Below are positions 10,626 through 19,847 of a stretch of 64,000 nt of DNA, one piece after another. The notes beneath the pieces were generated by a model. It did no database searches, was not told the DNA's origin, and saw nothing but the letters and a program-made list of their open reading frames with translations. Numbering within the stretch: position 1 is the stretch's first letter; the number at the start of each line of letters is the position of its first letter. The DNA is from Variovorax sp. PAMC26660. GTDB taxonomy: Bacteria; Pseudomonadota; Gammaproteobacteria; Burkholderiales; Burkholderiaceae_C. The stretch lies in the NCBI RefSeq assembly GCF_014302995.1, contig NZ_CP060295.1, positions 6,935,501-6,999,500 of the forward strand. The letters are read 5' to 3'. Made by a program: the position numbers and the translations under genes.

Positions 10626-11813
10626 TCAGGCTGCGAAACGCAGTGCCGCAGCGTTGGCCGCTGCGCGGGCGCTGGCGTCGAGCGCCAGCAGATCCGCCAG
10701 CGATGCCGGCTTGGAGGGGGAGACCCTCTCCAAAGTTTCCATGTTGACCGCATGAATCCGATCAAAACGCAGGCGCCGGTCCAGGAAAGCCTCGACAGCC
10801 ACCTCGTTGGCAGCGTTCAACACCGCGGTGGTGCCCGGCGCAGCGCGCAGCGCGTGCCAGGCAAGGCTCAATCCCGGAAAGAGCGCGGCGTCCGGGGCTT
10901 CAAAGCTCAAGGATGCCATCTGGCGGAAATCGAGGCGCGCCGCACCACTTTCGATACGCTCGGGCCACGCCAAGCCGACCGCGATCGGCACCCGCATGTC
11001 GGGCGTGCCGAGCTGTGCCATGACAGAGGCGTCAGTGAACTGCACCATTGAATGCACCACGCTCTGCGGATGAATGACCACCTCGATCTGTTCGGGTGCG
11101 ATGCCGAACAGATGCCGCGCTTCGATCACCTCCAGCGCCTTGTTCATCATCGTGGCCGAATCGACCGAAATTTTGCGGCCCATGACCCAGTTCGGATGGG
11201 CGCAGGCTTGCTCCGGCGTCACCGTTCCCAGGGTTTCGGGGGCACGCGTGAGGAAAGGGCCACCCGAGGCGGTCAGGATGATCTTGTCGATGCGGCGCGA
11301 CCACGTGGACGGGTCTTCGGGCAGCGACTGGAAGATGGCCGAATGTTCGCTGTCGATGGGCAGCAGCGTGGCGCCGCCCTCGCGGACCGTGCGCATGAAG
11401 AGTTCGCCGCCGACGACCAGGGCTTCCTTGTTGGCCAGCAGCAAACGCTTGCCGGCACGCGCTGCGGCCAGGCACGGGCCAAGCCCTGCGGCGCCGACGA
11501 TGGCAGCCATGACGGCATCGACCTCTTCGTGAGAAGCTATTTTTTCAATAGCATCAATGTCAGTCAGGACGCGCGTCTTCAAGCCATTCCGCTTGATCTT
11601 TTCAGCCAGCAACACTGCATGCGGCGCGCTCGCCATGACCGCAAAGCGCGGCGAAAACTGCACGCACTGCGCAAGCAGTTCATCCACCTTGGTGGCAGCG
11701 GACAGCGCAAACACCTCGAAACGCTCGGGGTGCCGTGCAATGACATCGAGCGTGCTGACACCGACCGAACCGGTCGAGCCGAGCACCGTCACGCGTTGTT
11801 TGGGAGTATTCAC
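10626..11813 (-). CDS. dxr: 1-deoxy-D-xylulose 5-phosphate reductoisomerase
   Basis: Second step of the MEP isoprenoid pathway; NADPH-dependent rearrangement of DXP to MEP. The N-terminal Rossmann motif is VLGSTGSVGVSTLDV. The substrate and metal region includes LPIDSEHSAIFQ and ASGGPF. I chose a GTG start at 11813, which overlaps the cdsA stop as GTGA and gives 395 aa. The longer open frame upstream lies inside cdsA and has no similarity. The later MEP genes ispD and ispF are at 51.6-52.8 kb. Confidence 0.97.
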   Translation of the reverse strand: MNTPKQRVTVLGSTGSVGVSTLDVIARHPERFEVFALSAATKVDELLAQCVQFSPRFAVMASAPHAVLLAEKIKRNGLKTRVLTDIDAIEKIASHEEVDAVMAAIVGAAGLGPCLAAARAGKRLLLANKEALVVGGELFMRTVREGGATLLPIDSEHSAIFQSLPEDPSTWSRRIDKIILTASGGPFLTRAPETLGTVTPEQACAHPNWVMGRKISVDSATMMNKALEVIEARHLFGIAPEQIEVVIHPQSVVHSMVQFTDASVMAQLGTPDMRVPIAVGLAWPERIESGAARLDFRQMASLSFEAPDAALFPGLSLAWHALRAAPGTTAVLNAANEVAVEAFLDRRLRFDRIHAVNMETLERVSPSKPASLADLLALDASARAAANAAALRFAA

Positions 11814-12655
11814 AGGAAGGCCAGCATCATGGCAATGGGAAGCGCCGGCAAGAGAGCATCCACCCGGTCGAGCACACCGCCGTGGCCGGGCAGCAGCCGG
11901 CTGCTGTCCTTGGCGCCGGCACTGCGCTTGATCAGAGATTCGACGAGATCGCCCACGACACTCATCGCAGCGAGAAAAATAGCACCCAGCAGCAGCAGCC
12001 ACCAGCCGCGCTCATTCAGGCGGGTGTAGAGACTGGCCACGGTTGCGCCAGCGGCCTTGTCGGCCCAGACCCAGGCGAACGCCAGCACCACCACGCCGAT
12101 CATTCCGCCCCAGACACCTTCCCAGCTCTTGCCCGGACTGATGGCAGGTGCGAGCTTGTTGCGGGTGAACCTGAGGCCAAAGGCGCGGCCGGCGAAATAG
12201 GCGAACACGTCCGCCACCCACACCAGCACCAGGATCGACAACAGGAAGTTGATACCGACCATGCGCGCCTGCACCGCAGCCAGCCACGCAACCCACAGGG
12301 CCAGCAGGCCGCCGACCAATCGCAGCCCGCGGGGAATTCGCGGCCATCCAGGCACCGCCACGCGCAAAAGCGCCGCGCCGCCCAGCACCCAGGCCGCGCT
12401 GGCCAAGGTCCACATCAATACCAGCGGCTGTTCGAGCAAACCCAGCCACCACGAAAGCCCGCAAAGCAACACGGTCTCGACGCCCAGAAACAGCGACACC
12501 TTCTGGCCGTAGCCATTGAGGCGCCCCCACTCCCACGCCCCCGCGCCGATCAGCACGAGCATCACGCAGGCAAAGGGAATGTAGTTTCGGTAGAACAGCG
12601 CCGGCAGCAGGATCGCGAGCAGCACGATCGCCGTGAGGATGCGTTGTTTGAGCAT
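11810..12655 (-). CDS. cdsA: Phosphatidate cytidylyltransferase
   Basis: Makes CDP-diacylglycerol from CTP and phosphatidate in the inner membrane. The 281-aa polytopic protein starts at MLKQRILTAI with several hydrophobic helices. It carries the CdsA signature near the C-terminus (SLIKRSAGAKDSSRLLPGHG followed by GVLDRVD). It is translationally coupled to dxr by a GTGA overlap and lies 19 bp after uppS. Confidence 0.96.
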   Translation of the reverse strand: MLKQRILTAIVLLAILLPALFYRNYIPFACVMLVLIGAGAWEWGRLNGYGQKVSLFLGVETVLLCGLSWWLGLLEQPLVLMWTLASAAWVLGGAALLRVAVPGWPRIPRGLRLVGGLLALWVAWLAAVQARMVGINFLLSILVLVWVADVFAYFAGRAFGLRFTRNKLAPAISPGKSWEGVWGGMIGVVVLAFAWVWADKAAGATVASLYTRLNERGWWLLLLGAIFLAAMSVVGDLVESLIKRSAGAKDSSRLLPGHGGVLDRVDALLPALPIAMMLAFL

Positions 12656-12674
12656 GCGGGAAGTGTTGGGGTCT

Positions 12675-13394
12675 TCAGGCCGTGGCCGTCGAGACCTGTG
12701 CCGAGGTTTGGCCGAAGCGGCGCTCGCGGCTCTGGAACGCGGCGATGGCCTCGTCCAACGCGGCCTCGTCGAATTCGGGCCACAGCTTGTCGCTGAAGAA
12801 CAGCTCGGCGTAGGCGCTTTGCCAGAGCAGGAAATTGGACAACCGCTGCTCACCGCCGGTGCGGATGAACAGGTCGGGGTCTGGCACATGGGCCAGGGCC
12901 ATCGCGCGATCGAGGCTGAGTTCGGTGATCGCCTCGCCCCGCTCCGTCAACCTGGCGGCCGCCTGCGCAATGTCCCACCGACCGCCGTAGTTGAAGCAGA
13001 CGTTGAGCACCATGCGCGTGTTCTGTGCGGTGGCGGTCTCGGCATCGACCAGGCCCTTCACCATCTTGGGCGACAGGCCGGCGCGTTCGCCGACGAAATG
13101 CAGCCGCACGCCATCATTGCTGAGCCGGGGCACTTCACGACCAAGCGCGCCGACCATGAGCTCCATGAGCCCGGAAACCTCTTCGACAGGGCGATTCCAG
13201 TTCTCGGAGGAGAACGCGAACACCGTGAGCACGCCCACCCCGCGGTCGGCACAGGCCTTGACGCACCGGCGAAGCGATTCGACGCCCTGCTTGTGCCCCG
13301 CCACGCGAGGCAAGAACCGCCGCGTCGCCCAACGACCATTGCCGTCCATGACGATGGCAATGTGATGGGGAATACGCGGCGATGACGAGGCCAT
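12675..13394 (-). CDS. uppS: Undecaprenyl diphosphate synthase
   Basis: Cis-prenyltransferase that makes the C55 lipid carrier for peptidoglycan and O-antigen. The catalytic Asp is in IAIVMDGNGRWA. Other family motifs are FAFSSENWNRP and the C-terminal DLFIRTGGEQRLSNFLLWQ. The ATG at 13394 gives 239 aa; an in-frame TTG at 13406 would overlap the frr stop and is less likely. Confidence 0.97.
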   Translation of the reverse strand: MASSSPRIPHHIAIVMDGNGRWATRRFLPRVAGHKQGVESLRRCVKACADRGVGVLTVFAFSSENWNRPVEEVSGLMELMVGALGREVPRLSNDGVRLHFVGERAGLSPKMVKGLVDAETATAQNTRMVLNVCFNYGGRWDIAQAAARLTERGEAITELSLDRAMALAHVPDPDLFIRTGGEQRLSNFLLWQSAYAELFFSDKLWPEFDEAALDEAIAAFQSRERRFGQTSAQVSTATA

Positions 13395-13402
13395 GGCAGG
13401 CC

Positions 13403-13963
13403 TCAAACGGCCATGATCTCCGCTTCCTTGGCCGCGACCAGCCGGTCGATTTCCGCGATATGGCGGTCGGTGACCTTCTGGATCTCGGCTTCGGCGCGCT
13501 TCTGGTCGTCTTCGGAAGCAAGCTTGTCCTTGACCAGCTTCTTGACCGATTCGTTCGCATCGCGGCGCAGGTTGCGCGTCGCGATCTTGGCGGTTTCGCC
13601 TTCGTTGCGAACCAGCTTGGTCATTTCCCTGCGACGCTCTTCGCTCATGGCGGGCAGCGGCACGCGGATCAGGTCACCCATCGACGCGGGGTTCAGGCCC
13701 AGGTCGCTTTCGCGGATGGCCTTCTCGATCTTGGCGCCCATGCCCTTTTCCCAGGGCTGGACGCTGATGGTGCGCGAGTCGAGCACCGACACGTTCGCGA
13801 CCTGGCTCAGCGGCACTTGCGAGCCGTAGTAGTCGACGTGAATCGAGTCGAGCAGCGCCGAATTGGCACGACCCGTACGGATCTTGGTGAGGTTGTTCTG
13901 GAATGCGGCGAGCGACTGATTCATCTTCACGTCGGTCGCACTGCGGATGTCTGCAATGGTCAT
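13403..13963 (-). CDS. frr: Ribosome recycling factor
   Basis: Splits the post-termination ribosome together with EF-G. The 186-aa protein has the normal family length. The three-helix bundle starts at [17 protein letters not shown] and includes [13 protein letters not shown], and the beta domain has [14 protein letters not shown]. The ATG at 13963 has an AGGAGT Shine-Dalgarno. It lies 11 bp after pyrH in the conserved tsf-pyrH-frr order. Confidence 0.98.
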   Translation of the reverse strand: MTIADIRSATDVKMNQSLAAFQNNLTKIRTGRANSALLDSIHVDYYGSQVPLSQVANVSVLDSRTISVQPWEKGMGAKIEKAIRESDLGLNPASMGDLIRVPLPAMSEERRREMTKLVRNEGETAKIATRNLRRDANESVKKLVKDKLASEDDQKRAEAEIQKVTDRHIAEIDRLVAAKEAEIMAV

Positions 13964-13974
13964 CTCAAATACTC

Positions 13975-14697
13975 CTAGGCATGCACCAGCGTGCCTTCGT
14001 CCTCGCCCATCACGACGCGCTTGAATGCGCCGTTCTTGAGAATCGAGAACACCTTGATCGGCAGCTTCTGGTCGCGGCACAGCGCGAAGGCCGTGGCGTC
14101 CATGATGCCGAGATTTTGCGCGATCGCCTCGTCGAAAGTCAGCGAGACGTAGCGCGTTGCATTGGGATTGGTCTTGGGGTCGGCGGAATAGACGCCGTCG
14201 ACTTTGGTCGCCTTGAGCACCAGTTCGGCGCCGATTTCGGCACCGCGCAGCGCAGCGGCCGTGTCGGTGGTGAAGAACGGGTTGCCGGTGCCGGCAGCGA
14301 ACACCACGACCTTGCCCTCTTCGAGGTACTGCAAGGCCTTGGGGCGCACGTAGGGCTCGACCACCTGCTCGATGGCAATGGCGGACATCACGCGGGCGAT
14401 CAGCCCCTGCTTGTCCATTGCGTCGGCGAGCGCCAGCGCGTTCATCACCGTGGCCAACATGCCCATGTAGTCGGCCGTGGCGCGGTCCATGCCGACCGAG
14501 CCGCCTGCGACGCCGCGAAAGATGTTGCCGCCGCCGATGACCACGGCCACCTCGACGCCCATGTTCACCACCTCCGCGATTTCCTCGACCATGCGGACGA
14601 TGGTGGCGCGGTTGATGCCGAAGGCGTCATCGCCCATCAGTGCCTCTCCCGACAGCTTCAACAAGATTCGCTTGTGGGCTGGGCGGGCATCAGACAT
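13975..14697 (-). CDS. pyrH: UMP kinase
   Basis: Phosphorylates UMP to UDP; amino-acid-kinase fold, hexameric and usually regulated by GTP and UTP. Visible motifs are [12 protein letters not shown] (phosphate binding), [11 protein letters not shown] and [17 protein letters not shown]. Of the ATGs at 14703 and 14697, the second has AAGGAA at proper spacing, so I chose it (240 aa). Confidence 0.97.
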   Translation of the reverse strand: MSDARPAHKRILLKLSGEALMGDDAFGINRATIVRMVEEIAEVVNMGVEVAVVIGGGNIFRGVAGGSVGMDRATADYMGMLATVMNALALADAMDKQGLIARVMSAIAIEQVVEPYVRPKALQYLEEGKVVVFAAGTGNPFFTTDTAAALRGAEIGAELVLKATKVDGVYSADPKTNPNATRYVSLTFDEAIAQNLGIMDATAFALCRDQKLPIKVFSILKNGAFKRVVMGEDEGTLVHA

Positions 14698-14744
14698 GGG
14701 CATTTTCCTTGAGTTGGCGGGGGCGAGTGTAAAACGTAGCGGTG

Positions 14745-14781
14745 AAAAAGCGGCGGCACGCGTTCGCGCACCGCCGCTTTT
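14745..14781. terminator. Intrinsic terminator after tsf, bidirectional in form
   Basis: A 10-bp GC-rich stem (14747-14756 pairing with 14771-14780) is followed on the minus strand by five U and on the plus strand by four U. It lies directly downstream of tsf and before pyrH, so at least part of the rpsB-tsf transcript should end here, and pyrH may need its own promoter in 14698-14744. Confidence 0.8.
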
Positions 14782-14793
14782 GTGGCTGCTGGC

Positions 14794-15717
14794 TCAGGCA
14801 GCAGCCTTGGCAGCAGCAACTTGCGCAGCCACTTCGGCAGCGAAGTCGTCGACCTTCTTTTCGATGCCTTCGCCGACCACGTACAGGGTGAAACCCTTGA
14901 TCGAGGTGTCGGCGGCCTTGAGCATCTGCTCGACGGTCTGCTTGTCGTTCTTCACGAACGGCTGGTTGTGCAGCGAGACTTCCTTGAGGTACTTCTGCAC
15001 GCCGCCTTCGATGCGCTTGACAACGATGTCGTCGGGCTGGGGCTTCTTGCCTTCGGCCTCGGCGACCTTGCGGTCTTCGGCAGCCTTGCCGGCAGCCACG
15101 GCGCGCTCTTTTTCGATCAGCTCGACAGGCACGTCCGACGCCTGGATGGCGACCGGCTTCATGGCGGCGATGTGCATCGCCACGTCCTTGGCCGACGTGT
15201 CGTCGCCTTCGAACTCGACCATCACACCGATGCGCGTGCCGTGCAGGTACGAAGCCAGCTTGCCGTTGCCCGTGAAGTGCTTGAAGCGGCGGAAGCTCAT
15301 GTTCTCGCCGATCTTGCCGATCAGACCCTTGCGCACGTCTTCGAGCGTGGGGCCAAAGCCGTCCTGCGCGTAAGCCAGCGCACCCAGCGCAGCGATGTCA
15401 GCGGGGTTGTGCTTGGCGACCAGCATGGCGGCAGCGTTGGCCAGGGCCAGGAAGCTGTCGTTCTTGGTGACGAAGTCGGTTTCGCAGTTGATCTCGATCA
15501 TGCCGCCGACAGCGCCGTCGACATAAGCCGTGACCACGCCTTCGGCGGTGATGCGGCCCGATGCCTTGCCAGCCTTGTTGCCGAGCTTGATGCGCAGCAG
15601 CTCTTCGGCCTTTTCCATGTTGCCGTCGGCCTCGGTCAAGGCCTTCTTGCACTCCATCATCGGCGCGTCGGTCTTTGCGCGCAGTTCGCCGACCATGCTT
15701 GCGGTGATTGCAGCCAT
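14794..15717 (-). CDS. tsf: Elongation factor Ts
   Basis: Nucleotide exchange factor for EF-Tu. The N-terminal UBA-like domain has the signature [15 protein letters not shown]. The core then shows [11 protein letters not shown], which contains the TDF residues that contact EF-Tu. The protein is 307 aa with a GGAG Shine-Dalgarno before ATG. It is separated from rpsB by a hairpin with a U-run. Confidence 0.98.
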   Translation of the reverse strand: MAAITASMVGELRAKTDAPMMECKKALTEADGNMEKAEELLRIKLGNKAGKASGRITAEGVVTAYVDGAVGGMIEINCETDFVTKNDSFLALANAAAMLVAKHNPADIAALGALAYAQDGFGPTLEDVRKGLIGKIGENMSFRRFKHFTGNGKLASYLHGTRIGVMVEFEGDDTSAKDVAMHIAAMKPVAIQASDVPVELIEKERAVAAGKAAEDRKVAEAEGKKPQPDDIVVKRIEGGVQKYLKEVSLHNQPFVKNDKQTVEQMLKAADTSIKGFTLYVVGEGIEKKVDDFAAEVAAQVAAAKAAA

Positions 15718-15749
15718 TGTTGTATCTCCGTAAATCCAAAAATCAGGTT

Positions 15750-15775
15750 AAAAAAAAGGGGCACCAAAGCCCCTT
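15750..15775 (-). terminator. Hairpin with U-run between rpsB and tsf (attenuator or partial terminator)
   Basis: On the minus strand, a stem of seven pairs (GGGGC/GCCCC plus two A-U pairs, 15756-15775) with a six-base loop is followed by eight U. It lies 23 nt after the rpsB stop and 32 nt before the tsf start. It can lower tsf expression relative to rpsB. Confidence 0.82.
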
Positions 15776-15798
15776 CTTCAGGCTCGCGAGCGCGCCAA

Positions 15799-16554
15799 TC
15801 AGGCCGAAGCGCTTTCTTCGACTTCGACGAATTCGTCGCTGCTGCCTTCGGCGACAGCCTTGACCACATCACCACCGGCGCTGTTGCGGCCTTCGATGAT
15901 CGCGTCGGCGATGCCGCGTGCGTACAGCATCACAGCCTTCGACGAGTCGTCGTTGCCAGGGATCACGTAGTCGATGCCTTCGGGCGAGTGGTTGGAGTCA
16001 ACCACGCCGATCAGCGGAATGCCGAGCTTCTTGGCTTCAGCCACGGCAATCTTGTGGAAGCCCACGTCGATCACGAAGATGGCGTCCGGCAGCGCAGCCA
16101 TGTCCTGGATGCCGCCGATGTCTTTTTCGAGCTTGGCGATTTCGCGCGAGAACGTCAGCTGCTCTTTCTTGCTCAGGCTGTCGAGGCCGGCTTCTTGCTG
16201 GGCCTTCATGTCCTTCAGACGCTTGATCGAGGTCTTGACGGTCTTGAAGTTGGTCAGCATGCCGCCGAGCCAGCGGGTGTCGACAAAAGGCACGCCGGCG
16301 CGACGGGCTTCAGCCGCCACGATTTCACGGGCCTGACGCTTCGTGCCGACCATCAGGATCGTGCCGCGGTTGGCGGTGAGCTGCTTGGCGTACTTCATCG
16401 CGTCCTGGAACATCGGGAGCGACTTTTCCAGGTTGATGATGTGGATCTTGTTGCGGTGACCGAAGATGAACGGAGCCATCTTGGGGTTCCAGAAGCGGGT
16501 TTGGTGACCGAAATGGACACCGGCTTCCAGCATTTCGCGCATGGTGGTAGACAT
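15799..16554 (-). CDS. rpsB: 30S ribosomal protein S2
   Basis: Small-subunit ribosomal protein, 251 aa, normal length. Family signatures are the N-terminal [20 protein letters not shown] and the central [20 protein letters not shown]. The C-terminal tail is acidic. The ATG at 16554 starts family similarity; the open frame continues far upstream across the divergent amidase, but only by chance. Confidence 0.98.
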   Translation of the reverse strand: MSTTMREMLEAGVHFGHQTRFWNPKMAPFIFGHRNKIHIINLEKSLPMFQDAMKYAKQLTANRGTILMVGTKRQAREIVAAEARRAGVPFVDTRWLGGMLTNFKTVKTSIKRLKDMKAQQEAGLDSLSKKEQLTFSREIAKLEKDIGGIQDMAALPDAIFVIDVGFHKIAVAEAKKLGIPLIGVVDSNHSPEGIDYVIPGNDDSSKAVMLYARGIADAIIEGRNSAGGDVVKAVAEGSSDEFVEVEESASA

Positions 16555-16698
16555 TGAAATTACTCCAAAGGTTGGGTCTAAAATCCAGCCCGTTTTGCGC
16601 TCCTTCTGAATGGAGTCACAACACCTTGATTGGGCCGGTTTGCGGATGTGTTTGACTGGATGCAACGGGAGCCGTCGCTCAACCAGCGAAACCCAAAG

Positions 16699-16707
16699 AG
16701 TATAGCA
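16699..16707 (-). promoter_or_regulatory. Probable rpsB promoter (extended -10)
   Basis: The minus strand has TGC directly before TATACT, an extended -10 element. The predicted start near 16692 leaves a leader of about 138 nt before rpsB, long enough for S2 feedback control as known in other bacteria. The -35 region is weak. The divergent amidase start is 60 bp away. Confidence 0.5.
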
Positions 16708-16764
16708 CGGCCGACACCCCTCTTTTCTGAACCCGAGCCGTCCACGCGGCAGCAGCAGCCACCC

Positions 16765-18090
16765 ATGAACGACCTTCACGCCACCCGTCTCACCCTTCTG
16801 GCAGGCGGCTCCGATGCACGCACCGAAATGGAGCGTGCCATCGACATCTCCGGGTCTCCGGCTTGTGCCCACGTTTTCACCCGGGCCATGTTCGACGAGG
16901 CCCGCCAGGCTACCGCCGGGTCGCATCCGGAAAGCAGGCTCGCCGGGCTGGCCTTCACGTCGAAGGACCTGTTCGACGTGGCAGGGCAGCCCACGCCCTC
17001 CGGCTCGATGGTCCTGTCCCACGCCCCGGCCGCCAAAGCCGATGCCCTCGCAGTCGCCCGGCTGCGCGCAGCGGGCGGCGTGCTGACCGGCCGCACCAAC
17101 ATGAGCGAGTTCGCGTTTTCCGGCGTTGGCGTCAACCCGCACTATGGCACCCCAGCCAATGTGAGCGATCTCGCCACGCCGCGCATCCCGGGCGGCTCGT
17201 CGTCCGGCGCGGCGATTTCGGTCGCCAGCGGAGCCGCCTTCATCGGCCTGGGCTCCGACACCGGGGGCTCGATCCGCATTCCGGCGGCGCTGAACGGCAT
17301 CGTCGGCTTCAAGAACACAGCCCGGCTGACCCCTGCCGACGGCGCGCTGCCGCTGTCGACCACGCTCGACACGGTCTGTGCCATGACGCGCTCGGTGCGC
17401 GACGCCATCACCGCGCACGAAATTCTGGCCGCACGGCGCGTGACCGCCGGCTCGGCCTCGCTGGGCGCCTACCGGCTGGCCGTCGTGAAGAACGTGTTCT
17501 TCGACGGCATCGAGCCCACCGTGGCCAACGCCTTCGAGCGCTCGCTGAAAGCACTGCGTGCCGCAGGCGCCCGCATCGAAGAGATCGAGCTGCCCGAGCT
17601 GGCCGACCTGCCGGCCATCAACGCCACCGGCGGCTTCTCTGCGGCCGAATCCCACGCCTGGCACCGGTTGTTGCTGGAGCGCAGTGGCGCCGGCTACGAC
17701 CCGCGGGTGGCCCACCGCATCCTGCGTGGCGCCAGCATGAAGGCGCACGAATACATCGACCTGATCCACGCCCGTCGCGACTGGATTGCCCGCGTCGAAA
17801 AAGCGTTGTCGCCTTTCGACGCCGTGCTGTCGCCCACGGTGCCAATCACCGCCCCCTCCATCGCAAGCGTGGCCCCGGGCGCCGAGCGCGATGAAGAATT
17901 TTTCCGCGTCAACGCGCTGCTGTTGCGCAATCCGTCGATCATCAACATGCTCGACGGCTGCGCCATCTCGCTGCCCTGCCACGCCACCGGCGAGTTGCCG
18001 GTCGGCCTGATGCTGTGGCACGCCGCGCTGCACGACGACGCCGTGCTCGCAATGGCACTGCAAGTCGAGCGCACGCTGCAAAATCAATAG
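16765..18090 (+). CDS. Amidase-signature family hydrolase
   Basis: Hydrolyses a carboxamide or related bond by the Ser-cisSer-Lys mechanism. The catalytic Lys is in FTSKDLFDV, the cis-Ser in PGGSSSGAA and the nucleophile in [14 protein letters not shown]. The protein is 441 aa without a signal peptide. No gatB or gatC is nearby, so it is not a GatA subunit in context; the substrate is unknown. I chose the ATG at 16765 because similarity starts there. The DadA-like oxidoreductase gene follows after 53 bp in the same direction, hinting at shared nitrogen-compound catabolism. Confidence 0.9.
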   Translation: MNDLHATRLTLLAGGSDARTEMERAIDISGSPACAHVFTRAMFDEARQATAGSHPESRLAGLAFTSKDLFDVAGQPTPSGSMVLSHAPAAKADALAVARLRAAGGVLTGRTNMSEFAFSGVGVNPHYGTPANVSDLATPRIPGGSSSGAAISVASGAAFIGLGSDTGGSIRIPAALNGIVGFKNTARLTPADGALPLSTTLDTVCAMTRSVRDAITAHEILAARRVTAGSASLGAYRLAVVKNVFFDGIEPTVANAFERSLKALRAAGARIEEIELPELADLPAINATGGFSAAESHAWHRLLLERSGAGYDPRVAHRILRGASMKAHEYIDLIHARRDWIARVEKALSPFDAVLSPTVPITAPSIASVAPGAERDEEFFRVNALLLRNPSIINMLDGCAISLPCHATGELPVGLMLWHAALHDDAVLAMALQVERTLQNQ

Positions 18091-18143
18091 CTGCATTCGC
18101 CCACCCCACGGGCGACAGCTGCCTCTTTTATCTAGAACACTCA

Positions 18144-19397
18144 ATGAAAATCGCGATCGTGGGCGCCGGCATCATCGGCGTCACCACCGCCTGGGAACTG
18201 GTTTCCGACGGCCATGAAGTGACCGTTTTCGAGCGCCGCGGCGCCGCCGCCGAGGAAGCCAGCTTCGCCAATGCCGGCGTGGTCGCACCCGGATACGTCA
18301 CACCATGGGCCGCGCCCGGCATGCGCGGCAAGGTGCTGCGCTCGCTACTCTCCTCGCATGGTGCGATCAAGCTGCGCTGGCCGCTGAATTCGCGCGACAT
18401 CGGCTGGATGTCGCGCTGGCAAAAAGCCTGCAAGCTCGAAACCTATTTGGCCAACCGCGCCCGCATGCAACGCCTTGCCTTCTACAGCCGCACCCGGCTG
18501 CACGAGGTGACCGAGGCGCGCGAACTCAGCTACGAGCGCAGCGACGGCTACCTGGTGCTGCTGCGCTCCAAGCGCGAGAAAAAACTGATCCAGCCCGGGC
18601 TCGATGTGCTGCGCGCGGCCGGCAGCGTGTTCAAGGAAGTCGATGCCGACGAGGCCCGGCTGATCGAGCCCGCCCTCAACGCCGACACGCCGTTGGCCGG
18701 CGCCATCCACCTGCCGGAAGACGAAGTCGCGAACTGCCGCCAGTTCGCGCTGCTTCTGAAATGGGAGGCCGAGGCGCTCGGTGCACAGTTTCATTTCAAC
18801 TGCGACATTGCGCCGCTGAGCCGTGCGGCGCCCACCTCGCTGGCACTGGCGAGCGGCTCGGACGCCCTTCGCTTCGACGCCATCGTGGTGTGCGCCGGCC
18901 TCGCTTCGGCCACGCTGCTGCGCCCGCTGGGCCTGCGCATCCCGATGGCACCGATCTACGGCCATTCCGTCAGCGCCCCCATTCGCGAACCGCTCAATGC
19001 GCCGCGCAGCGCAGTGATGGACGAGCGCTACAAGGTCGCGATTTCACGCCTGGGTCAACGCGTTCGCGTGGCCGGCAGCGCCGAAATCGGTGGCTCGCTC
19101 GACACCATGAATCCCGCCGCCGTGCAGACGCTCTACAAGGTGCTGCACGATTGGTTTCCGGGTGCGGCCACGCTGCAATCGGGCGTACAGCAATGGAAAG
19201 GCGCACGGCCCATGCTGCCCGACGGCCCGCCAGTGCTGGGCGCCAGCGGCATTCCGGGCGTGTGGCTCAACCTCGGCCACGGTTCGAGCGGCTGGGCCCT
19301 GTCGTGCGGCAGCGCGCGCGTGCTGGGCGATCTGATCGCCGGACAGGACCCGGGCGTCGATCTCGAAGGCCTGGGCGTCGAACGGCTCAGTCTTTAG
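18144..19397 (+). CDS. D-amino acid dehydrogenase (DadA-like FAD oxidoreductase)
   Basis: FAD-dependent oxidoreductase of the DAO family, 417 aa. The Rossmann motif [15 protein letters not shown] sits at residues 4-18, followed by [19 protein letters not shown] as in DadA small subunits. The C-terminal FAD and substrate region contains [14 protein letters not shown] and [16 protein letters not shown]. Likely oxidises D-amino acids and feeds electrons to the respiratory chain. The ATG is at 18144. No alanine racemase is adjacent, so the exact substrate is open. Confidence 0.88.
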   Translation: MKIAIVGAGIIGVTTAWELVSDGHEVTVFERRGAAAEEASFANAGVVAPGYVTPWAAPGMRGKVLRSLLSSHGAIKLRWPLNSRDIGWMSRWQKACKLETYLANRARMQRLAFYSRTRLHEVTEARELSYERSDGYLVLLRSKREKKLIQPGLDVLRAAGSVFKEVDADEARLIEPALNADTPLAGAIHLPEDEVANCRQFALLLKWEAEALGAQFHFNCDIAPLSRAAPTSLALASGSDALRFDAIVVCAGLASATLLRPLGLRIPMAPIYGHSVSAPIREPLNAPRSAVMDERYKVAISRLGQRVRVAGSAEIGGSLDTMNPAAVQTLYKVLHDWFPGAATLQSGVQQWKGARPMLPDGPPVLGASGIPGVWLNLGHGSSGWALSCGSARVLGDLIAGQDPGVDLEGLGVERLSL

Positions 19398-19815
19398 GGT
19401 CCCACCGGCGCAGCATTTCCGGGCTGGCCGGTGCCTCGACCGGCGGCTCGGGTTCCGCTGGCGGCCTGAATCTTTGGGCAAACAGCCCCAGCAGTGCGGG
19501 CGCGATCAGCGCAAAGAATGCGAGGCACAGCGCGTAGCCGCCCAGCACCAGCCAGCGCATCAGGCCGGGAGCGTCCTCGACTGGCACCTCGAGCCAGCGA
19601 ACAACGCTGAAGCCGTAGCCGACGCCTGCGGCCCAGGCCAGATCCCGCAACGGCACCCATCGCTTCACGTCGGCCAGCAGGAAAGTGCCCCACACGACAC
19701 CCAGCACGCCAAGGGCCCACCCGATGCTGATCGTCCACGCCAGCGTCGCGACCACGAAGAAGACAAACCACGCAAGCAGCAGGAGCAGCAGCCAGCCAAG
19801 GCTCTTGAATTTCAT
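19387..19815 (-). CDS. Small membrane protein of unknown function
   Basis: 142 aa with about four hydrophobic helices (two in residues 7-45 and two in the middle and C-terminal part) and a Pro/Glu-rich cytoplasmic tail. I do not recognise the family. The start MKFKSLGWLL fits an inner-membrane protein. It converges on the dadA-like gene with an 11-bp overlap of the 3' ends. Confidence 0.72.
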   Translation of the reverse strand: MKFKSLGWLLLLLLAWFVFFVVATLAWTISIGWALGVLGVVWGTFLLADVKRWVPLRDLAWAAGVGYGFSVVRWLEVPVEDAPGLMRWLVLGGYALCLAFFALIAPALLGLFAQRFRPPAEPEPPVEAPASPEMLRRWDPKD

Positions 19816-19847
19816 CGGGCGATGATAGGTGGCGCGACAATGGATCG

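Noticed and set aside
16557..18144. Upstream extension of the rpsB frame to 781 codons
   Set aside because: The extension is antisense to the amidase gene and has no S2 similarity; S2 starts at 16554.
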